Shown in pieces: positions 27,465-37,545 of a DNA stretch of 64,000 bases (the first letter of the stretch is position 1; every line of letters starts with the position of its first letter). Origin of the DNA: an uncultured beta proteobacterium (GTDB taxonomy: Bacteria > Pseudomonadota > Gammaproteobacteria > Burkholderiales > Burkholderiaceae). Location of the stretch: contig CAIQHU010000095.1 of the NCBI GenBank assembly GCA_903871735.1, forward strand, positions 18,581 through 82,580, in the 5' to 3' direction. The notes below the pieces were generated by a model. The model did no database searches. It was not told the DNA's origin and saw only the letters and a program-made list of their open reading frames with translations. The translations under genes and the position numbers were made by a program.

Positions 27465-30321
27465 AAATCAATACCCCGTTAATTTACTAGATACTCCCTT
27501 TCCAATGCGGGGAGATTTACCAAAAAGAGAGCCCGTCTGGATTAAGCAATGGCAAGAGAAAAAAATTTACCAACTCATCCGTAAAGCGCGCTTCGGGCAA
27601 AAAAAATTCATTCTCCATGACGGCCCACCCTACGCTAATGGGAGTATTCATATTGGCCATGCGGTGAATAAAATTTTAAAGGATATGATCATCAAGAGCC
27701 GATCATTGATGGGCTTTGATGCAATTTATGTCCCTGGTTGGGATTGTCATGGGATGCCTATTGAAATCCAAATTGAAAAAAAATATGGCAAGAGTCTATC
27801 TACTGCAGAAGTCCAATCTAAAGCAAGAGCCTATGCCGCCGAGCAAATAGCGCTGCAAAAGAAAGACTTTGAGCGTCTTGGTGTGCTGGGTGATTGGGAG
27901 AATCCCTATCTCACCATGAATTTCGAAAATGAAGCTAATGAATTACGGGCTTTAGCAAAAATCATGGCAAAGGGCTTCGTTTTTCGTGGACTGAAACCCG
28001 TTAATTGGTGCTTTGATTGTGGCTCAGCCTTAGCAGAAGCCGAAGTAGAGTATCAAGATAAAGAAGATCCTGCAGTGGACGTTGGATTTGCGTTTGCGCA
28101 GAATGATCTGCCTCAAATTGCCCAAATTTTTGGCCAAAATAATCTACCCAATAAACCAGGTAAGATCGTTATCTGGACCACAACTCCTTGGACTCTGCCT
28201 GCTAATCAAGCGCTCAATGTCCACCCAGAATTTTTGTATTCCTTAGTCGATGTTGGCACACAATTATTAATTCTAGCCACTGATCGTGTCAGCTTTTGCC
28301 TCGAATCCTATGGTCTTACAGGAGTCACACTAGGAACTTGTCTTGGTGAACAATTAACCGAGCTACGTTTTGCCCACCCCTTATTTAAACTAGATCCGTC
28401 TTACGCTAGATATGCGCCTGTGTATGCCGCGAATTATGTAACTCTAGACACAGGTACCGGTATCGTGCATGCTGCCCCTGCTTATGGCGAAGAGGACTTT
28501 AAGTCGTGTAAAGCACATGGGCTAAATGATAGCGACATTCTCAATCCGGTCATGGGTAATGGCGTTTATGCTTCTACTACAGGAATATTTGGCGGACAAT
28601 TTATTTGGAAAGCAAATCATCAAATCGTCCAAGCATTAGATGATGCTGGCTCGCTGCTAAAGTCCATTACCTACAAGCACTCCTATATGCATTGCTGGCG
28701 ACATAAAACCCCCATTATCTACCGAGCAACCTCGCAATGGTTTGCCAGTATGGATAAAAAATCTGCTGGGCAATCACATAGTCTTCGGGAAGTTGCTCTT
28801 GCTGGAATCGAATCCACCCAGTTTTATCCAGCATGGGGCCAGCAAAGGCTGCGCGGTATGATCGCCAATCGGCCAGATTGGACCCTGTCTCGACAAAGAC
28901 AATGGGGGGTGCCAATGGCTTTTTTTGTGCACCGCGAAACAGGCGAGCTGCACCCGCAGACAATTTTGCATATGGAGCAAATTGCGCAATTAATTGAAAG
29001 TCAAGGTATCGAAGCATGGCAAGACCTTGACCCTGCCACAATCTTATTGGGTGATGCACCCTTCTATGAAAAAAATAAAGATACCTTAGACGTCTGGTTT
29101 GATTCGGGTACAACGCACTGGCATGTTATTCGCGGTTCGCACGCTGCCTCTCTGATGAATGATGCAGCCGGCAACCCCAACTCTGATGAGCGCTGGGCAG
29201 ATCTCTACCTCGAAGGCTCGGATCAGCATCGTGGCTGGTTCCACTCCTCACTATTAACCGGTGCGATGCTCGATGGTAAGCCGCCCTACCGCGCACTCTT
29301 GACCCATGGTTTTACTGTAGATGGTCATGGCAGGAAAATGAGTAAATCCCTTGGAAATGTGATTGCACCCCAAGAAGTATTCGATAAAATGGGCTCTGAA
29401 ATTATTCGCCTATGGGCCGCCTCCACAGATTACTCAGGAGAGATGACTATCTCCGATGAAATCTTAAAACGTGTAGTTGAAAGTTATCGCAGAATTCGTA
29501 ACACCCTGCGTTTTTTACTTGCTAACATCAGTGATTTTGACCCAAAGATCAATTCCCTCAAAACAGCTGATTTGCTAGAAATTGACAGGTATATGCTTTG
29601 TCTTACCGCTCAAGTTCAATCCGAAATCTTAGCTTGTTATCAGCGCTATGACTTCCATAATGCCGTTGCACGAATAATGACCTTTTGTTCAGAAGATCTC
29701 GGCGGTTTTTATTTAGATATTCTCAAAGATCGTTTGTATACCCAAGCCCCAAATTCTCCCATGCGCCGTTCTGCGCAAACTGTCCTTGGACAGATTACGC
29801 AAGCCATGTTAAGGTGGATGGCACCCTTTTTATCCTTCACCGCCGAAGAAGTCTGGCAAATCTTATATCCCAATCAAACCGGTAAGGAAACTATTTTTAC
29901 GGAACTGTTTGAAGAAATTGAACTGCCAGACGAAGCGCCAACTTTACTGTCAAAGTGGGGTACGCTGCGGCAATTTAGACAAGAAGTAACCAAAGCCATT
30001 GAACTAGAACGAGAAGTAGGTAAAGTCGGCTCTTCACTGCAGGCTGAAATTACCATCTTAGCTTCAGAAAAAGATGCCCAAATTTTGCAAAGCTTAGCCG
30101 ATGACCTCAAATACATGACAATCACCTCTAGTGCTCAAACTAAATCTGCACTAGATATCGGCGCCCCCCTCCAAGTTCTCGTTCGAGCGAGTCCTCATCC
30201 AAAGTGTACGCGTTGCTGGCATTACCGAGCCGACGTTGGATTACAGGCTGAGCATCCCCACTTATGTGGACGTTGCTTCGAGAATTTGTTTGGGACTGGT
30301 GAGACGCGACAATGCGCTTAA
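27457..30321 (+). CDS. ileS: Isoleucyl-tRNA synthetase
   Basis: Class I synthetase with CP1 editing domain that charges tRNA-Ile and clears Val-tRNA-Ile. The 954-residue product has HIGH at 65-68 (SIHIGHAV), KMSKS at 627-631 ([10 protein letters not shown]) and a C-terminal zinc ribbon [12 protein letters not shown] with CGRCF. The N-terminus [26 protein letters not shown] is typical. ATG at 27457 overlaps the ribF stop by 8 bp; an ATG three codons earlier (27448) is also possible. lspA follows 27 bp later. This is the bacterial-type IleRS associated with mupirocin sensitivity, inferred from the zinc-ribbon form. Confidence 0.98.
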   Translation: MSENQYPVNLLDTPFPMRGDLPKREPVWIKQWQEKKIYQLIRKARFGQKKFILHDGPPYANGSIHIGHAVNKILKDMIIKSRSLMGFDAIYVPGWDCHGMPIEIQIEKKYGKSLSTAEVQSKARAYAAEQIALQKKDFERLGVLGDWENPYLTMNFENEANELRALAKIMAKGFVFRGLKPVNWCFDCGSALAEAEVEYQDKEDPAVDVGFAFAQNDLPQIAQIFGQNNLPNKPGKIVIWTTTPWTLPANQALNVHPEFLYSLVDVGTQLLILATDRVSFCLESYGLTGVTLGTCLGEQLTELRFAHPLFKLDPSYARYAPVYAANYVTLDTGTGIVHAAPAYGEEDFKSCKAHGLNDSDILNPVMGNGVYASTTGIFGGQFIWKANHQIVQALDDAGSLLKSITYKHSYMHCWRHKTPIIYRATSQWFASMDKKSAGQSHSLREVALAGIESTQFYPAWGQQRLRGMIANRPDWTLSRQRQWGVPMAFFVHRETGELHPQTILHMEQIAQLIESQGIEAWQDLDPATILLGDAPFYEKNKDTLDVWFDSGTTHWHVIRGSHAASLMNDAAGNPNSDERWADLYLEGSDQHRGWFHSSLLTGAMLDGKPPYRALLTHGFTVDGHGRKMSKSLGNVIAPQEVFDKMGSEIIRLWAASTDYSGEMTISDEILKRVVESYRRIRNTLRFLLANISDFDPKINSLKTADLLEIDRYMLCLTAQVQSEILACYQRYDFHNAVARIMTFCSEDLGGFYLDILKDRLYTQAPNSPMRRSAQTVLGQITQAMLRWMAPFLSFTAEEVWQILYPNQTGKETIFTELFEEIELPDEAPTLLSKWGTLRQFRQEVTKAIELEREVGKVGSSLQAEITILASEKDAQILQSLADDLKYMTITSSAQTKSALDIGAPLQVLVRASPHPKCTRCWHYRADVGLQAEHPHLCGRCFENLFGTGETRQCA

Positions 30322-30348
30322 ATTGAAACGATTCTTCAGGGAAAATTG

Positions 30349-30852
30349 ATGGCAAAAACGAACTCGGCAATGAATAGCTCTTATCAATTTATTTTGTGGT
30401 TAGGTTTGTCTATCTGTGTGATTATCATCGATCAACTGACTAAAATAATTGCCCTCAATAGCCTTCTACCAAACACCAGTCAACGTGTGAATGCGATGAT
30501 GAACTGGGTACTTGTCTTTAACCCTGGAGCAGCTTTTTCTTTTCTAGCAGATGGACTTGCTTGGCAAAAATGGTTTTTTATTGGCATAGGTCTAGTCGCT
30601 TCAGTCACAATCCTTTGGTTACTCAAGCGCCATTCGAAGGAATCGTTATTCTGCTTTTCTTTAGCACTCATTTTAGGGGGGGCGGTAGGCAACTTAATTG
30701 ATCGCTTTGCTTACGGCGCTGTAGTAGACTTTATTGATGTGTATTATCAACAGTTTCACTGGCCAGCTTTTAATGTTGCAGACAGCGCCATAAGCCTAGG
30801 TGCTGCTCTATTGATTTTTGACGAGTTAAGGCGCGTAGTCAAAAAACGTTAG
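30349..30852 (+). CDS. lspA: Lipoprotein signal peptidase (signal peptidase II)
   Basis: Inner-membrane aspartyl protease that cleaves signal peptides of diacylglyceryl-modified prolipoproteins. The 167-residue product has four membrane segments and the family motifs DQLTK, FNPGAAFSFL, GNLIDRFAYGAVVDFI and FNVADSAI, with the catalytic aspartates in the last two. ATG at 30349 has AGGGA about 6 bp upstream. It follows ileS and is followed by coaBC after 5 bp. Its likely local substrate is the liv binding lipoprotein in this window. Confidence 0.97.
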   Translation: MAKTNSAMNSSYQFILWLGLSICVIIIDQLTKIIALNSLLPNTSQRVNAMMNWVLVFNPGAAFSFLADGLAWQKWFFIGIGLVASVTILWLLKRHSKESLFCFSLALILGGAVGNLIDRFAYGAVVDFIDVYYQQFHWPAFNVADSAISLGAALLIFDELRRVVKKR

Positions 30853-30857
30853 GAACT

Positions 30858-32084
30858 ATGTATTTACTCAACAAACATATTGTTTTAGGTATCTCTGGTG
30901 GTATTGCTGCCTATAAGACCCCGGAACTCGTGCGTCTTTTTATTAAAGAAGGGGCTCAGGTTCAAGTTGTGATGACGCAGGCTGCAACACACTTTGTGAC
31001 TCCGACTACTTTGCAAGCTGTATCTGGAAATCCTGTCTTCATCAGTCAATGGGATGATCGTATTCCCAACGGGATGGCTCATATTGAGCTTTCTAGAAAA
31101 GCTGACGCAGTTGTGATCGCCCCAGCCAGCGCAGATCTCATGGCAAAGCATTCCTTGGGCCTAGCAGATGATCTCTTATCAACCCTACTCATTGCCCGCG
31201 GTTGTGAAGAACAGGGCTCTATCCTGCCGTGCCCCCTACTCATGGTGCCGGCAATGAATTTACAAATGTGGCAGCATGTCGCTACCCAACGCAGTGTGGC
31301 TAGGCTAAAAGCTGATGGCGTCATCATCCTTGGCCCAGCTAGTGGTCCCCAAGCTTGCGGCGAAGTCGGAGCTGGTCGTATGCTCGAACCCGAAGAAATT
31401 CTCGAGGGTCTGTGCGCTTTTTTTCAGCCGAAAACCTTACTAGGAAAACGGGTAGTTGTAACAGCTGGCCCAACCTATGAGGCTATTGATCCAGTTCGTG
31501 GTCTCACGAATAAAAGCTCCGGAAAAATGGGCTTTGCTATTGCCAAAGCAGCGCTAGAAGCAGGTGCATCCGTGCATTTAATTGCTGGCCCCGTCCACTT
31601 ACCAACGCCTCTGGAGTTTACTGGGATGATTCGGCGAACAGACGTCTTAAGTGCTGCTGATATGGCAAATGCAGTTGAATCTGCTAAAGACTGCGATATT
31701 TTCTTCTCTGTTGCAGCCGTCGCAGACTGGAAAATCATCAATCCATCTTCCCAAAAAATCAAAAAATCGGACTCTTTAAGTCCTACCTTAGAGTTTGCTC
31801 TCAATCCTGACATCTTGGCTCGCATGGCTGCTAACTCCGCCCAAAGACCATTTTGCGTTGGCTTTGCCGCCGAGACGCAACACGTTTCTGAATTTGGGCA
31901 AGCTAAACGAATCGCTAAAAATGTGCCCCTCTTGATCGCTAATCATGGACCCGATACCTTCGGACAAGACCATAATCAAGTCAGCTTAATTGATGCAAGT
32001 GGTGTTTATCCTCTACAGCAAATGGATAAGCTAAGACTTGCTCGGGAAATCATTGCTCAGGTTGTGCAACGTTTACCAGCGTAA
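30858..32084 (+). CDS. coaBC: Phosphopantothenoylcysteine decarboxylase / phosphopantothenate-cysteine ligase
   Basis: Bifunctional coenzyme A enzyme, 408 residues. The N-terminal CoaC flavoprotein half has SGGIAAYK, HIELSRKADAVVIAPASAD and the active-site PQACGEVGAGRM. The C-terminal CoaB half has TAGPTYEAIDPVRGLTNKSSGKMG (in two motif blocks) and the KIKKSD nucleotide-binding segment. An AGGA SD lies immediately upstream in the 5-bp gap to lspA. dut follows after 56 bp, the widespread coaBC-dut pair. Confidence 0.97.
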   Translation: MYLLNKHIVLGISGGIAAYKTPELVRLFIKEGAQVQVVMTQAATHFVTPTTLQAVSGNPVFISQWDDRIPNGMAHIELSRKADAVVIAPASADLMAKHSLGLADDLLSTLLIARGCEEQGSILPCPLLMVPAMNLQMWQHVATQRSVARLKADGVIILGPASGPQACGEVGAGRMLEPEEILEGLCAFFQPKTLLGKRVVVTAGPTYEAIDPVRGLTNKSSGKMGFAIAKAALEAGASVHLIAGPVHLPTPLEFTGMIRRTDVLSAADMANAVESAKDCDIFFSVAAVADWKIINPSSQKIKKSDSLSPTLEFALNPDILARMAANSAQRPFCVGFAAETQHVSEFGQAKRIAKNVPLLIANHGPDTFGQDHNQVSLIDASGVYPLQQMDKLRLAREIIAQVVQRLPA

Positions 32085-32140
32085 CGCTGTTCCCATAGCA
32101 ATGCATCTTGCCACTTCTTTAACCCCTTTAAACTCTATTT

Positions 32141-32590
32141 ATGCAAAAGTTACAAGTCAAAATTTTAGATGAACGGATGCGCAGTCAACTACCCAGTTAT
32201 GCCACTCCGGGGAGTGCCGGCCTCGATCTGAGAGCCTGTATCAGCGAGCCTATTGACATTGCTCCTGGGCAGACCCTATTAATTCCAACGGGTATTGCAA
32301 TCCATGTTGCAGATCCAGGCTACTGTGCGATCATTTTGCCTCGCTCTGGGCTTGGTCACAAACATGGCATTGTCTTGGGTAATTTGGTTGGTCTCATCGA
32401 CTCGGATTATCAAGGCCAACTCATGGTGAGTACTTGGAACCGAGGTCAACAAAATTTTCAGATCTGTGCCATGGATCGCTTAGCACAACTAGTGATTGTG
32501 CCCGTCGCTCAAGTCGAGTGGGAGGTCGTTGAGGACTTCTCCACCAGCACGAGAGGCACTGGTGGATTTGGGAGTACCGGTAAGAGTTAA
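32141..32590 (+). CDS. dut: dUTP diphosphatase
   Basis: Trimeric dUTPase converting dUTP to dUMP, keeping uracil out of DNA. The 149-residue product shows the five conserved motifs in order: [45 protein letters not shown] and the C-terminal [10 protein letters not shown]. Length matches E. coli Dut (about 151). Its TAA stop (32588-32590) overlaps the convergent clpA stop, the two sharing TTAA. Confidence 0.97.
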   Translation: MQKLQVKILDERMRSQLPSYATPGSAGLDLRACISEPIDIAPGQTLLIPTGIAIHVADPGYCAIILPRSGLGHKHGIVLGNLVGLIDSDYQGQLMVSTWNRGQQNFQICAMDRLAQLVIVPVAQVEWEVVEDFSTSTRGTGGFGSTGKS

Positions 32591-34890
32591 GTCTCTTCAG
32601 ATGTCTCTGTAGACGCAGCCTTGCCCTTTGTAACAGCAGCCTGGATGGTAAGCACTACCTCATCTTTGTCCGCTACATCAACTAAGACTGTGCCACCATT
32701 GAGTAGGCGTCCAAAAAGTAACTCATCGGCTAGGGCTTTACGAACAGTATCTTGAATTAAACGTTGCATAGGTCTGGCACCCATTAATGGGTCAAAACCT
32801 TTTTTAGATAAGAAAGTTCGTAGTGCCGGGGAGAAAGTCGCATCCACTTTTTTCTCGTGTAACTGCTCCTCTAGTTGCATGAGGAATTTATCGACAACGC
32901 GCAGAATAATCGACTCATCAAGACCTTTAAAGGACACAATCGCATCTAGACGATTTCTAAATTCTGGGGTAAACATACGCTTAATATCAGCCATCTCATC
33001 CCCAGCTTCTCGAGGATTTGTAAATCCAATGGTCGATTTATTCATCGTTTCAGCGCCAGCGTTAGTCGTCATGATAATAATTACATTACGAAAATCAGCT
33101 TTACGACCGTTGTTATCCGTTAATGTCCCATGATCCATGACTTGGAGCAATATATTAAAAATATCAGGATGCGCTTTTTCGATTTCATCGAGTAATAAAA
33201 CACAGTGCGGTTTTTTGTTCACTCCCTCAGTGAGCAAACCACCTTGATCAAAACCAACGTATCCAGGAGGCGCGCCAATTAAGCGACTAACTGCATGCCT
33301 TTCCATATACTCCGACATATCAAAGCGCAATAACTCCACACCCATAATAAAAGCTAGTTGCTTAGCAACTTCTGTTTTACCAACGCCGGTAGGGCCTGAG
33401 AATAAAAAGGACCCTATTGGCCTATCGATTTTTCCAAGTCCTGCCCTAGCCATCTTAATGGACGATGCTAAAGCTTCAATTGCAGGGTCTTGCCCAAATA
33501 CAACGCTCTTTAAGTCCCGATCCAGGGTCTGCAATTTACTTCTGTCATCTTGACTAACCGATTGCGGTGGAATCCGGGCAATTTTAGAAACAATCTCCTC
33601 AATCTCTACCCGGCCAATCGTTTTTTTCTGTTTCGATTTTGGCAAAATTCGTTGCGCCGCACCAGCCTCATCAATCACATCAATTGCTTTATCTGGTAAC
33701 TGCCGATCATTAATATATCTTGATGACAACTCAGCAGCAGCGCTTAAGGCGTTTTGAGAATACTTCACGCCATGATGCTCTTCAAATCGGGACTTTAGAC
33801 CCCGCAAGATTTGCACGGTTTGATCAATACTTGGTTCTAAAACATCAATTTTTTGGAAGCGTCTAGATAGCGCAGCGTCTTTTTCAAAAATGCCACGATA
33901 CTCCGTGAAGGTAGTTGCTCCGATACACTTCAACTGACCGCTAGATAAAGCAGGTTTTAATAAATTACTGGCATCCAAAGTCCCGCCAGAAGCTGCGCCA
34001 GCCCCAATCAGGGTGTGAATTTCATCAATAAATAAAACCGCATTGACATTATCTTTTAAGGACTTCAAAACAGCCTTCAAGCGCTGCTCAAAATCCCCGC
34101 GATATTTAGTGCCAGCAAGCAAAGCCCCCATGTCCAGAGAATAAACAACCGCATCTTTTAGAATTTCCGGGACTTCATTTTGGGTCACTCGCCATGCTAA
34201 GCCCTCCGCAATTGCAGTCTTACCAACACCCGCCTCACCAACCAACAGCGGGTTATTTTTGCGGCGACGGCACAATATTTGGATAACCCGCTCAACCTCG
34301 TGTTCACGGCCAATGAGCGGATCAATCTTGCCTTGTTTTGCTAATTGATTTAAATTTTGTGTGAACTGTTCTAACGGGCTATCTTTACCAGTGCCAGCGG
34401 CAGTCTCATCCGAGTCACTATTTTGCTGGTCTTGCTTGACCGACTCAGCCTGATCCTTACGAATTCCATGACTAATAAAATTCACCACATCCAGCCGAGT
34501 TACTCCCTGTTGTTGCAGGTAATAAACCGCATGCGAATCTTTTTCTCCAAAAATAGCAACCAATACATTGGCCCCAGTAACTTCTTTTTTTCCACTAGAT
34601 GTGGACTGGACATGCATAATGGCTCGCTGGATTACCCTTTGGAATCCTAAAGTTGGTTGCGTATCTACTTCTTCTGTGCCCGGTACAACGGGCGTATTGT
34701 CGTTAATGAAATTCTTGAGTTGGATGCGAAGATCAACAATATTGACCGCGCAAGCTTTTAACACATCCACTGCCGTGGCATTATCTAACAAAGCACACAA
34801 TAGATGCTCAACGGTAATAAACTCATGCCGAGCAGCCCTTGCATCTACAAAAGCCATATGCAGACTAACTTCTAATTCTTGAGCAATCAT
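32587..34890 (-). CDS. clpA: ATP-dependent Clp protease ATP-binding subunit ClpA
   Basis: AAA+ unfoldase that feeds ClpP and takes N-degron substrates from ClpS. The 767-residue product has the N-terminal Clp repeat domain ([14 protein letters not shown]...), two AAA+ modules with Walker A GEAGVGKT and GPTGVGKT, and the ClpP-docking loop region typical of ClpA. There is no ClpB-type middle coiled coil. ATG at 34890 overlaps the clpS stop as ATGA, with a GGAGGAAG SD inside the end of clpS, so translation is coupled. Normal length (E. coli 758). Confidence 0.96.
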   Translation of the reverse strand: MIAQELEVSLHMAFVDARAARHEFITVEHLLCALLDNATAVDVLKACAVNIVDLRIQLKNFINDNTPVVPGTEEVDTQPTLGFQRVIQRAIMHVQSTSSGKKEVTGANVLVAIFGEKDSHAVYYLQQQGVTRLDVVNFISHGIRKDQAESVKQDQQNSDSDETAAGTGKDSPLEQFTQNLNQLAKQGKIDPLIGREHEVERVIQILCRRRKNNPLLVGEAGVGKTAIAEGLAWRVTQNEVPEILKDAVVYSLDMGALLAGTKYRGDFEQRLKAVLKSLKDNVNAVLFIDEIHTLIGAGAASGGTLDASNLLKPALSSGQLKCIGATTFTEYRGIFEKDAALSRRFQKIDVLEPSIDQTVQILRGLKSRFEEHHGVKYSQNALSAAAELSSRYINDRQLPDKAIDVIDEAGAAQRILPKSKQKKTIGRVEIEEIVSKIARIPPQSVSQDDRSKLQTLDRDLKSVVFGQDPAIEALASSIKMARAGLGKIDRPIGSFLFSGPTGVGKTEVAKQLAFIMGVELLRFDMSEYMERHAVSRLIGAPPGYVGFDQGGLLTEGVNKKPHCVLLLDEIEKAHPDIFNILLQVMDHGTLTDNNGRKADFRNVIIIMTTNAGAETMNKSTIGFTNPREAGDEMADIKRMFTPEFRNRLDAIVSFKGLDESIILRVVDKFLMQLEEQLHEKKVDATFSPALRTFLSKKGFDPLMGARPMQRLIQDTVRKALADELLFGRLLNGGTVLVDVADKDEVVLTIQAAVTKGKAASTETSEET

Positions 34891-35246
34891 ACTTCCTCCA
34901 TCATGCACTGCAAAGGGTGACCCGATTTACGGGAGATTTCAGTTACTTGCGCTACCTTGGTTACAGCCATGTCATGGGTATAAACCCCACAAACACCTTT
35001 TCCTTCCATATGTACTTGTAACATAATTCTAGTAGCTGTTTCCTGATCTTTATGAAAATACTCCTGAATAATCATCACTACAAATTCCATTGGGGTGAAA
35101 TCGTCATTTAATAAAATAACCCGGTACAAAGGGGGAGGTTCAACTTTTTGAACTTCCCGATCTAAAACTGTTGCCCGACCATCATCTTTTAAAGGCTTGG
35201 TCGGACGAATTGCTAAAAGCGGTTTTTTACTCAATTTCTGGCTCAT
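34887..35246 (-). CDS. clpS: ClpA adaptor protein ClpS
   Basis: N-recognin that delivers proteins with destabilising N-terminal residues to ClpAP. The 119-residue product has an unstructured N-terminus, then the conserved core [17 protein letters not shown], the H-containing [16 protein letters not shown] and the [12 protein letters not shown] end. The N-degron-pocket residues NDD and H are present. It directly precedes clpA with an ATGA overlap. Its 278-bp upstream gap, shared with the divergent cold-shock gene, contains mutually exclusive hairpins. Confidence 0.97.
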   Translation of the reverse strand: MSQKLSKKPLLAIRPTKPLKDDGRATVLDREVQKVEPPPLYRVILLNDDFTPMEFVVMIIQEYFHKDQETATRIMLQVHMEGKGVCGVYTHDMAVTKVAQVTEISRKSGHPLQCMMEEV

Positions 35247-35312
35247 ACTATGATTCTAATCATTAATTAATTTACTGTTTATTTTTGACCGAGTGGCGAT
35301 AAATTTGATCAT

Positions 35313-35357
35313 TTAGGTGCTAAAAAGCAAAAAAGTGTGAAAAAATCCCACACCTAA
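35313..35357 (-). promoter_or_regulatory. Possible attenuator-like alternative hairpins in the clpS leader
   Basis: On the minus strand, TTAGGTGTG can pair either with the near CACAC (arms 35349-35353 and 35335-35339), which is followed by T6, or with the more distal CACCTAA (arms 35351-35357 and 35313-35319). The arms overlap, so only one hairpin can form at a time. The inner one looks like a weak terminator, the outer like an antiterminator. No clpS promoter was placed with confidence. Confidence 0.35.
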
Positions 35358-35391
35358 GGGGAAATACTAATACGTTTTCACCTATTTCATC

Positions 35392-35420
35392 TTGACAGAA
35401 GAGCAAATAAAGCCAACAAT
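35392..35420 (+). promoter_or_regulatory. Sigma-70 promoter for the cold-shock gene
   Basis: Perfect TTGACA (35392-35397), a 17-bp spacer and AACAAT (35415-35420, four of six matches) lie upstream of the csp gene. Transcription would start near 35427, giving a leader of about 98 nt that opens with the dyad at 35430-35449, as long leaders are usual for cspA-type genes. Confidence 0.6.
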
Positions 35421-35429
35421 CTCATACAT

Positions 35430-35449
35430 GTGTATTAATTTTAATACAC
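35430..35449. repeat. 20-bp dyad at the start of the cold-shock leader
   Basis: GTGTATTAA-TT-TTAATACAC is a perfect inverted repeat with 9-bp arms. It begins about 3 bp past the predicted transcription start. It could be a 5' stem-loop stabilising or temperature-gating the csp mRNA, or an operator. Confidence 0.55.
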
Positions 35450-35524
35450 AAGGCTTGTTGTTGTGTTAGCTATCATATGTTTTTCACGCTTCAAGATTGA
35501 TCCTTTATATGTAATGGAGTTCGA

Positions 35525-35728
35525 ATGGCAACCGGTGTCGTAAAATGGTTTAATGATGCAAAAGGTTTTGGGTTTATCAAACCTGATGATGGAGAAGAAG
35601 AGTTATTTGCTCACTTCAGTGCAATCACAATGAGTGGCTTTAAAACCCTCAAAGAAGGTCAAAAGGTAACTTTTGATATTACTCAAGGCCCAAAAGGCAA
35701 ACAAGCGACTAATATCCAAGGCGGTTGA
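35525..35728 (+). CDS. Cold-shock domain protein (CspA family)
   Basis: 67-residue single cold-shock domain that binds single-stranded nucleic acid and melts RNA structure. RNP1 is KGFGFIK and RNP2 is LFAHFSAI; the domain begins [16 protein letters not shown]. An SD GGAG (35516-35519) lies 5 bp upstream. The leader is long and contains a dyad, as in cold-inducible csp genes, but whether this copy is cold-induced or constitutive (CspC/E-like) cannot be told. A terminator follows at 35764. Confidence 0.95.
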   Translation: MATGVVKWFNDAKGFGFIKPDDGEEELFAHFSAITMSGFKTLKEGQKVTFDITQGPKGKQATNIQGG

Positions 35729-35763
35729 TTGAGCTAATCCTTTATAGGATGTTTTGCAAAGAA

Positions 35764-35785
35764 GCCCCTCGAGAGGGGTTTTTTT
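35764..35785 (+). terminator. Rho-independent terminator after the cold-shock gene
   Basis: CCCCTC-GA-GAGGGG (35765-35778) folds as a compact GC-rich hairpin, followed by seven T residues (35779-35785). It lies 36 bp past the csp stop. Confidence 0.92.
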
Positions 35786-35932
35786 AGCTTGCCTTTAAAC
35801 TAGTCTTTTAGCTAACTTCTTAGTTAGACTTTTATCTTTTTTAGCTAATCTACTGAAAACTCAACTACTTGGATTAGTTGTAAGAGTCTAGGGATACATG
35901 CAAAAATTCCGCACAACCCGTCGACCCTCAAA

Positions 35933-37306
35933 TCATACCCCCCAAGGTTTAATCGCTGCTTTTAATGCTTGATATCCTTCAATATATAACGGACGATTTG
36001 GGCTATAAACTCGATCGAAGGCTTTGAGTTGCTCATCCAACCAATTTGCCAACTTCTCATTGCCAGGATTGGCCGCCTTATAAGCCTCATTGATAAGCAC
36101 AAAATGAATTCTTGGATCATAGGGCTGCTTCTCACCACCAACGGTTTCATCGCCATCTAATAAGCGCATTAACATCGCATCGGCAGAGCCCAAAGTTTGC
36201 TCGTAGATCGGTGCGCCATGGACACGATACATGATACTAGTCATATCCTTACCATTTGTCATCGTAAAGCCCATATCTTTCCACAGCTGCTTCATATCGA
36301 CTTGAGATCCTACTCGGTCTAAAACAATCTGACCCCAATCACGCAGAACATCAGCTGCATCAGCCATCAAATCAGTTAAACGATCACCATCTAAATCCGT
36401 AGCATAAACAATACAAGGCCTTTGGCGTATCATGTCATGCAATAAAAGACCAAAATTGGTATCTGCAATATGTTCATAAATGTCTCCGCCCCAATTTTCC
36501 ATACCAGCTTTGAAGTCTTTAGGTAATAAAGCTACGATTGCATCCACATTAGCACGATGCTCTTCATAGGCATCCACAGCATACTGGCGTTTTAACTTAA
36601 ATTTAGTGCCCGCCATCAGCCAACGAATAATACCGGCATTAATTGCATCCTCTTGGGCCTGAGTAGGCTTGGTGGCTACTCGACCAATCATTCCTGTGTC
36701 ATGCACCATCTTAAGGAATAATCGCGCAGCATATGCCATGCGAATACCCGGGGTATTCATTTCTGAATGAATATTGCCAGTCTCTGGATCAATTTTAAAC
36801 TTTTTCTTATCTTGAGAATAAGGTAAACCTGGCATAAAACGAATACTCGTAATTCCGCCATAAGGTCGAACATTACAATAAACGCCAGCGGCAGTTCGCA
36901 AAGGTGCGTTAGCAGACTTACCCGCTACAACTACTTTCTTGCCACCATCGTTGACCAGGAAATCTCCAGCGGTAGACCACTTCAGAGCGATATAGTCTAA
37001 TTTTCCAAACCACTCGAGTGAGGCAAGATTGGTGTCATGCCGAAACTGGGCCATCATCGGCACTCCCAAGAAAGGCAGTCCTAAAACATCCAGAGCCATC
37101 AATGTCCCGTTCAAGGCAAACATATCGGTAAAAGCATGGGCTACTGGCTTCACATCCCCGACAAAATTCCCGCCTTCCCAAATAATTGCATCATTAAAGC
37201 CAACAGGCTTCAGAGTAGATCGCTTGTAAATACTATCGAGTAATTTAAATAAATCACCATTTTGTTCTTCTTTGGCAATTTGTAACAAATCCAGTGGAGT
37301 TGACAT
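35933..37306 (-). CDS. Conserved-looking protein of unknown function (457 aa)
   Basis: I do not recognise this 457-residue product. It has no signal peptide, membrane segment, P-loop, Rossmann or metal-cluster motif that I can name. It appears soluble and cytoplasmic. Visible features: a Gly/Phe/Pro-rich stretch at about 65-85 (ALDVLGLPFLGVPMM), aromatic-rich middle segments, an acidic turn YATDLDGDRLTDLMADAAD at about 310 and a C-terminus ending AIKPWGV. Codon use and length suggest a real gene: the frame is open for 1374 bp and an AAAGG SD lies about 9 bp upstream of ATG 37306. It is monocistronic, between the csp terminator and the divergent DUF192 gene. Probably an enzyme, but that is a guess. 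Confidence 0.85.
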   Translation of the reverse strand: MSTPLDLLQIAKEEQNGDLFKLLDSIYKRSTLKPVGFNDAIIWEGGNFVGDVKPVAHAFTDMFALNGTLMALDVLGLPFLGVPMMAQFRHDTNLASLEWFGKLDYIALKWSTAGDFLVNDGGKKVVVAGKSANAPLRTAAGVYCNVRPYGGITSIRFMPGLPYSQDKKKFKIDPETGNIHSEMNTPGIRMAYAARLFLKMVHDTGMIGRVATKPTQAQEDAINAGIIRWLMAGTKFKLKRQYAVDAYEEHRANVDAIVALLPKDFKAGMENWGGDIYEHIADTNFGLLLHDMIRQRPCIVYATDLDGDRLTDLMADAADVLRDWGQIVLDRVGSQVDMKQLWKDMGFTMTNGKDMTSIMYRVHGAPIYEQTLGSADAMLMRLLDGDETVGGEKQPYDPRIHFVLINEAYKAANPGNEKLANWLDEQLKAFDRVYSPNRPLYIEGYQALKAAIKPWGV

Positions 37307-37545
37307 AACTGAAAGACCTTTAATAAAAGTGATAAAAAAAGCTACTATCGCACGTCCTGATTACTTCGCTTTGAATGAGCATAAAGCTATCAGTGCTGCA
37401 AAGTTGTTACTATAATAAATCATTCAACCGCTGCAGGTTGACTTTTGGTGATATGAGCTTCGGTCAATATCGCTTATTGAAACTAAACCGTTCAAATAAC
37501 TGATGACCAATAATCTTTGCAACACGATGAATAACCCAAGCCACT

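Noticed and set aside
37411..37416. TATAAT upstream of the DUF192 gene
   Set aside because: No -35 hexamer at acceptable spacing and the gene starts 130 bp away; not called as a promoter.
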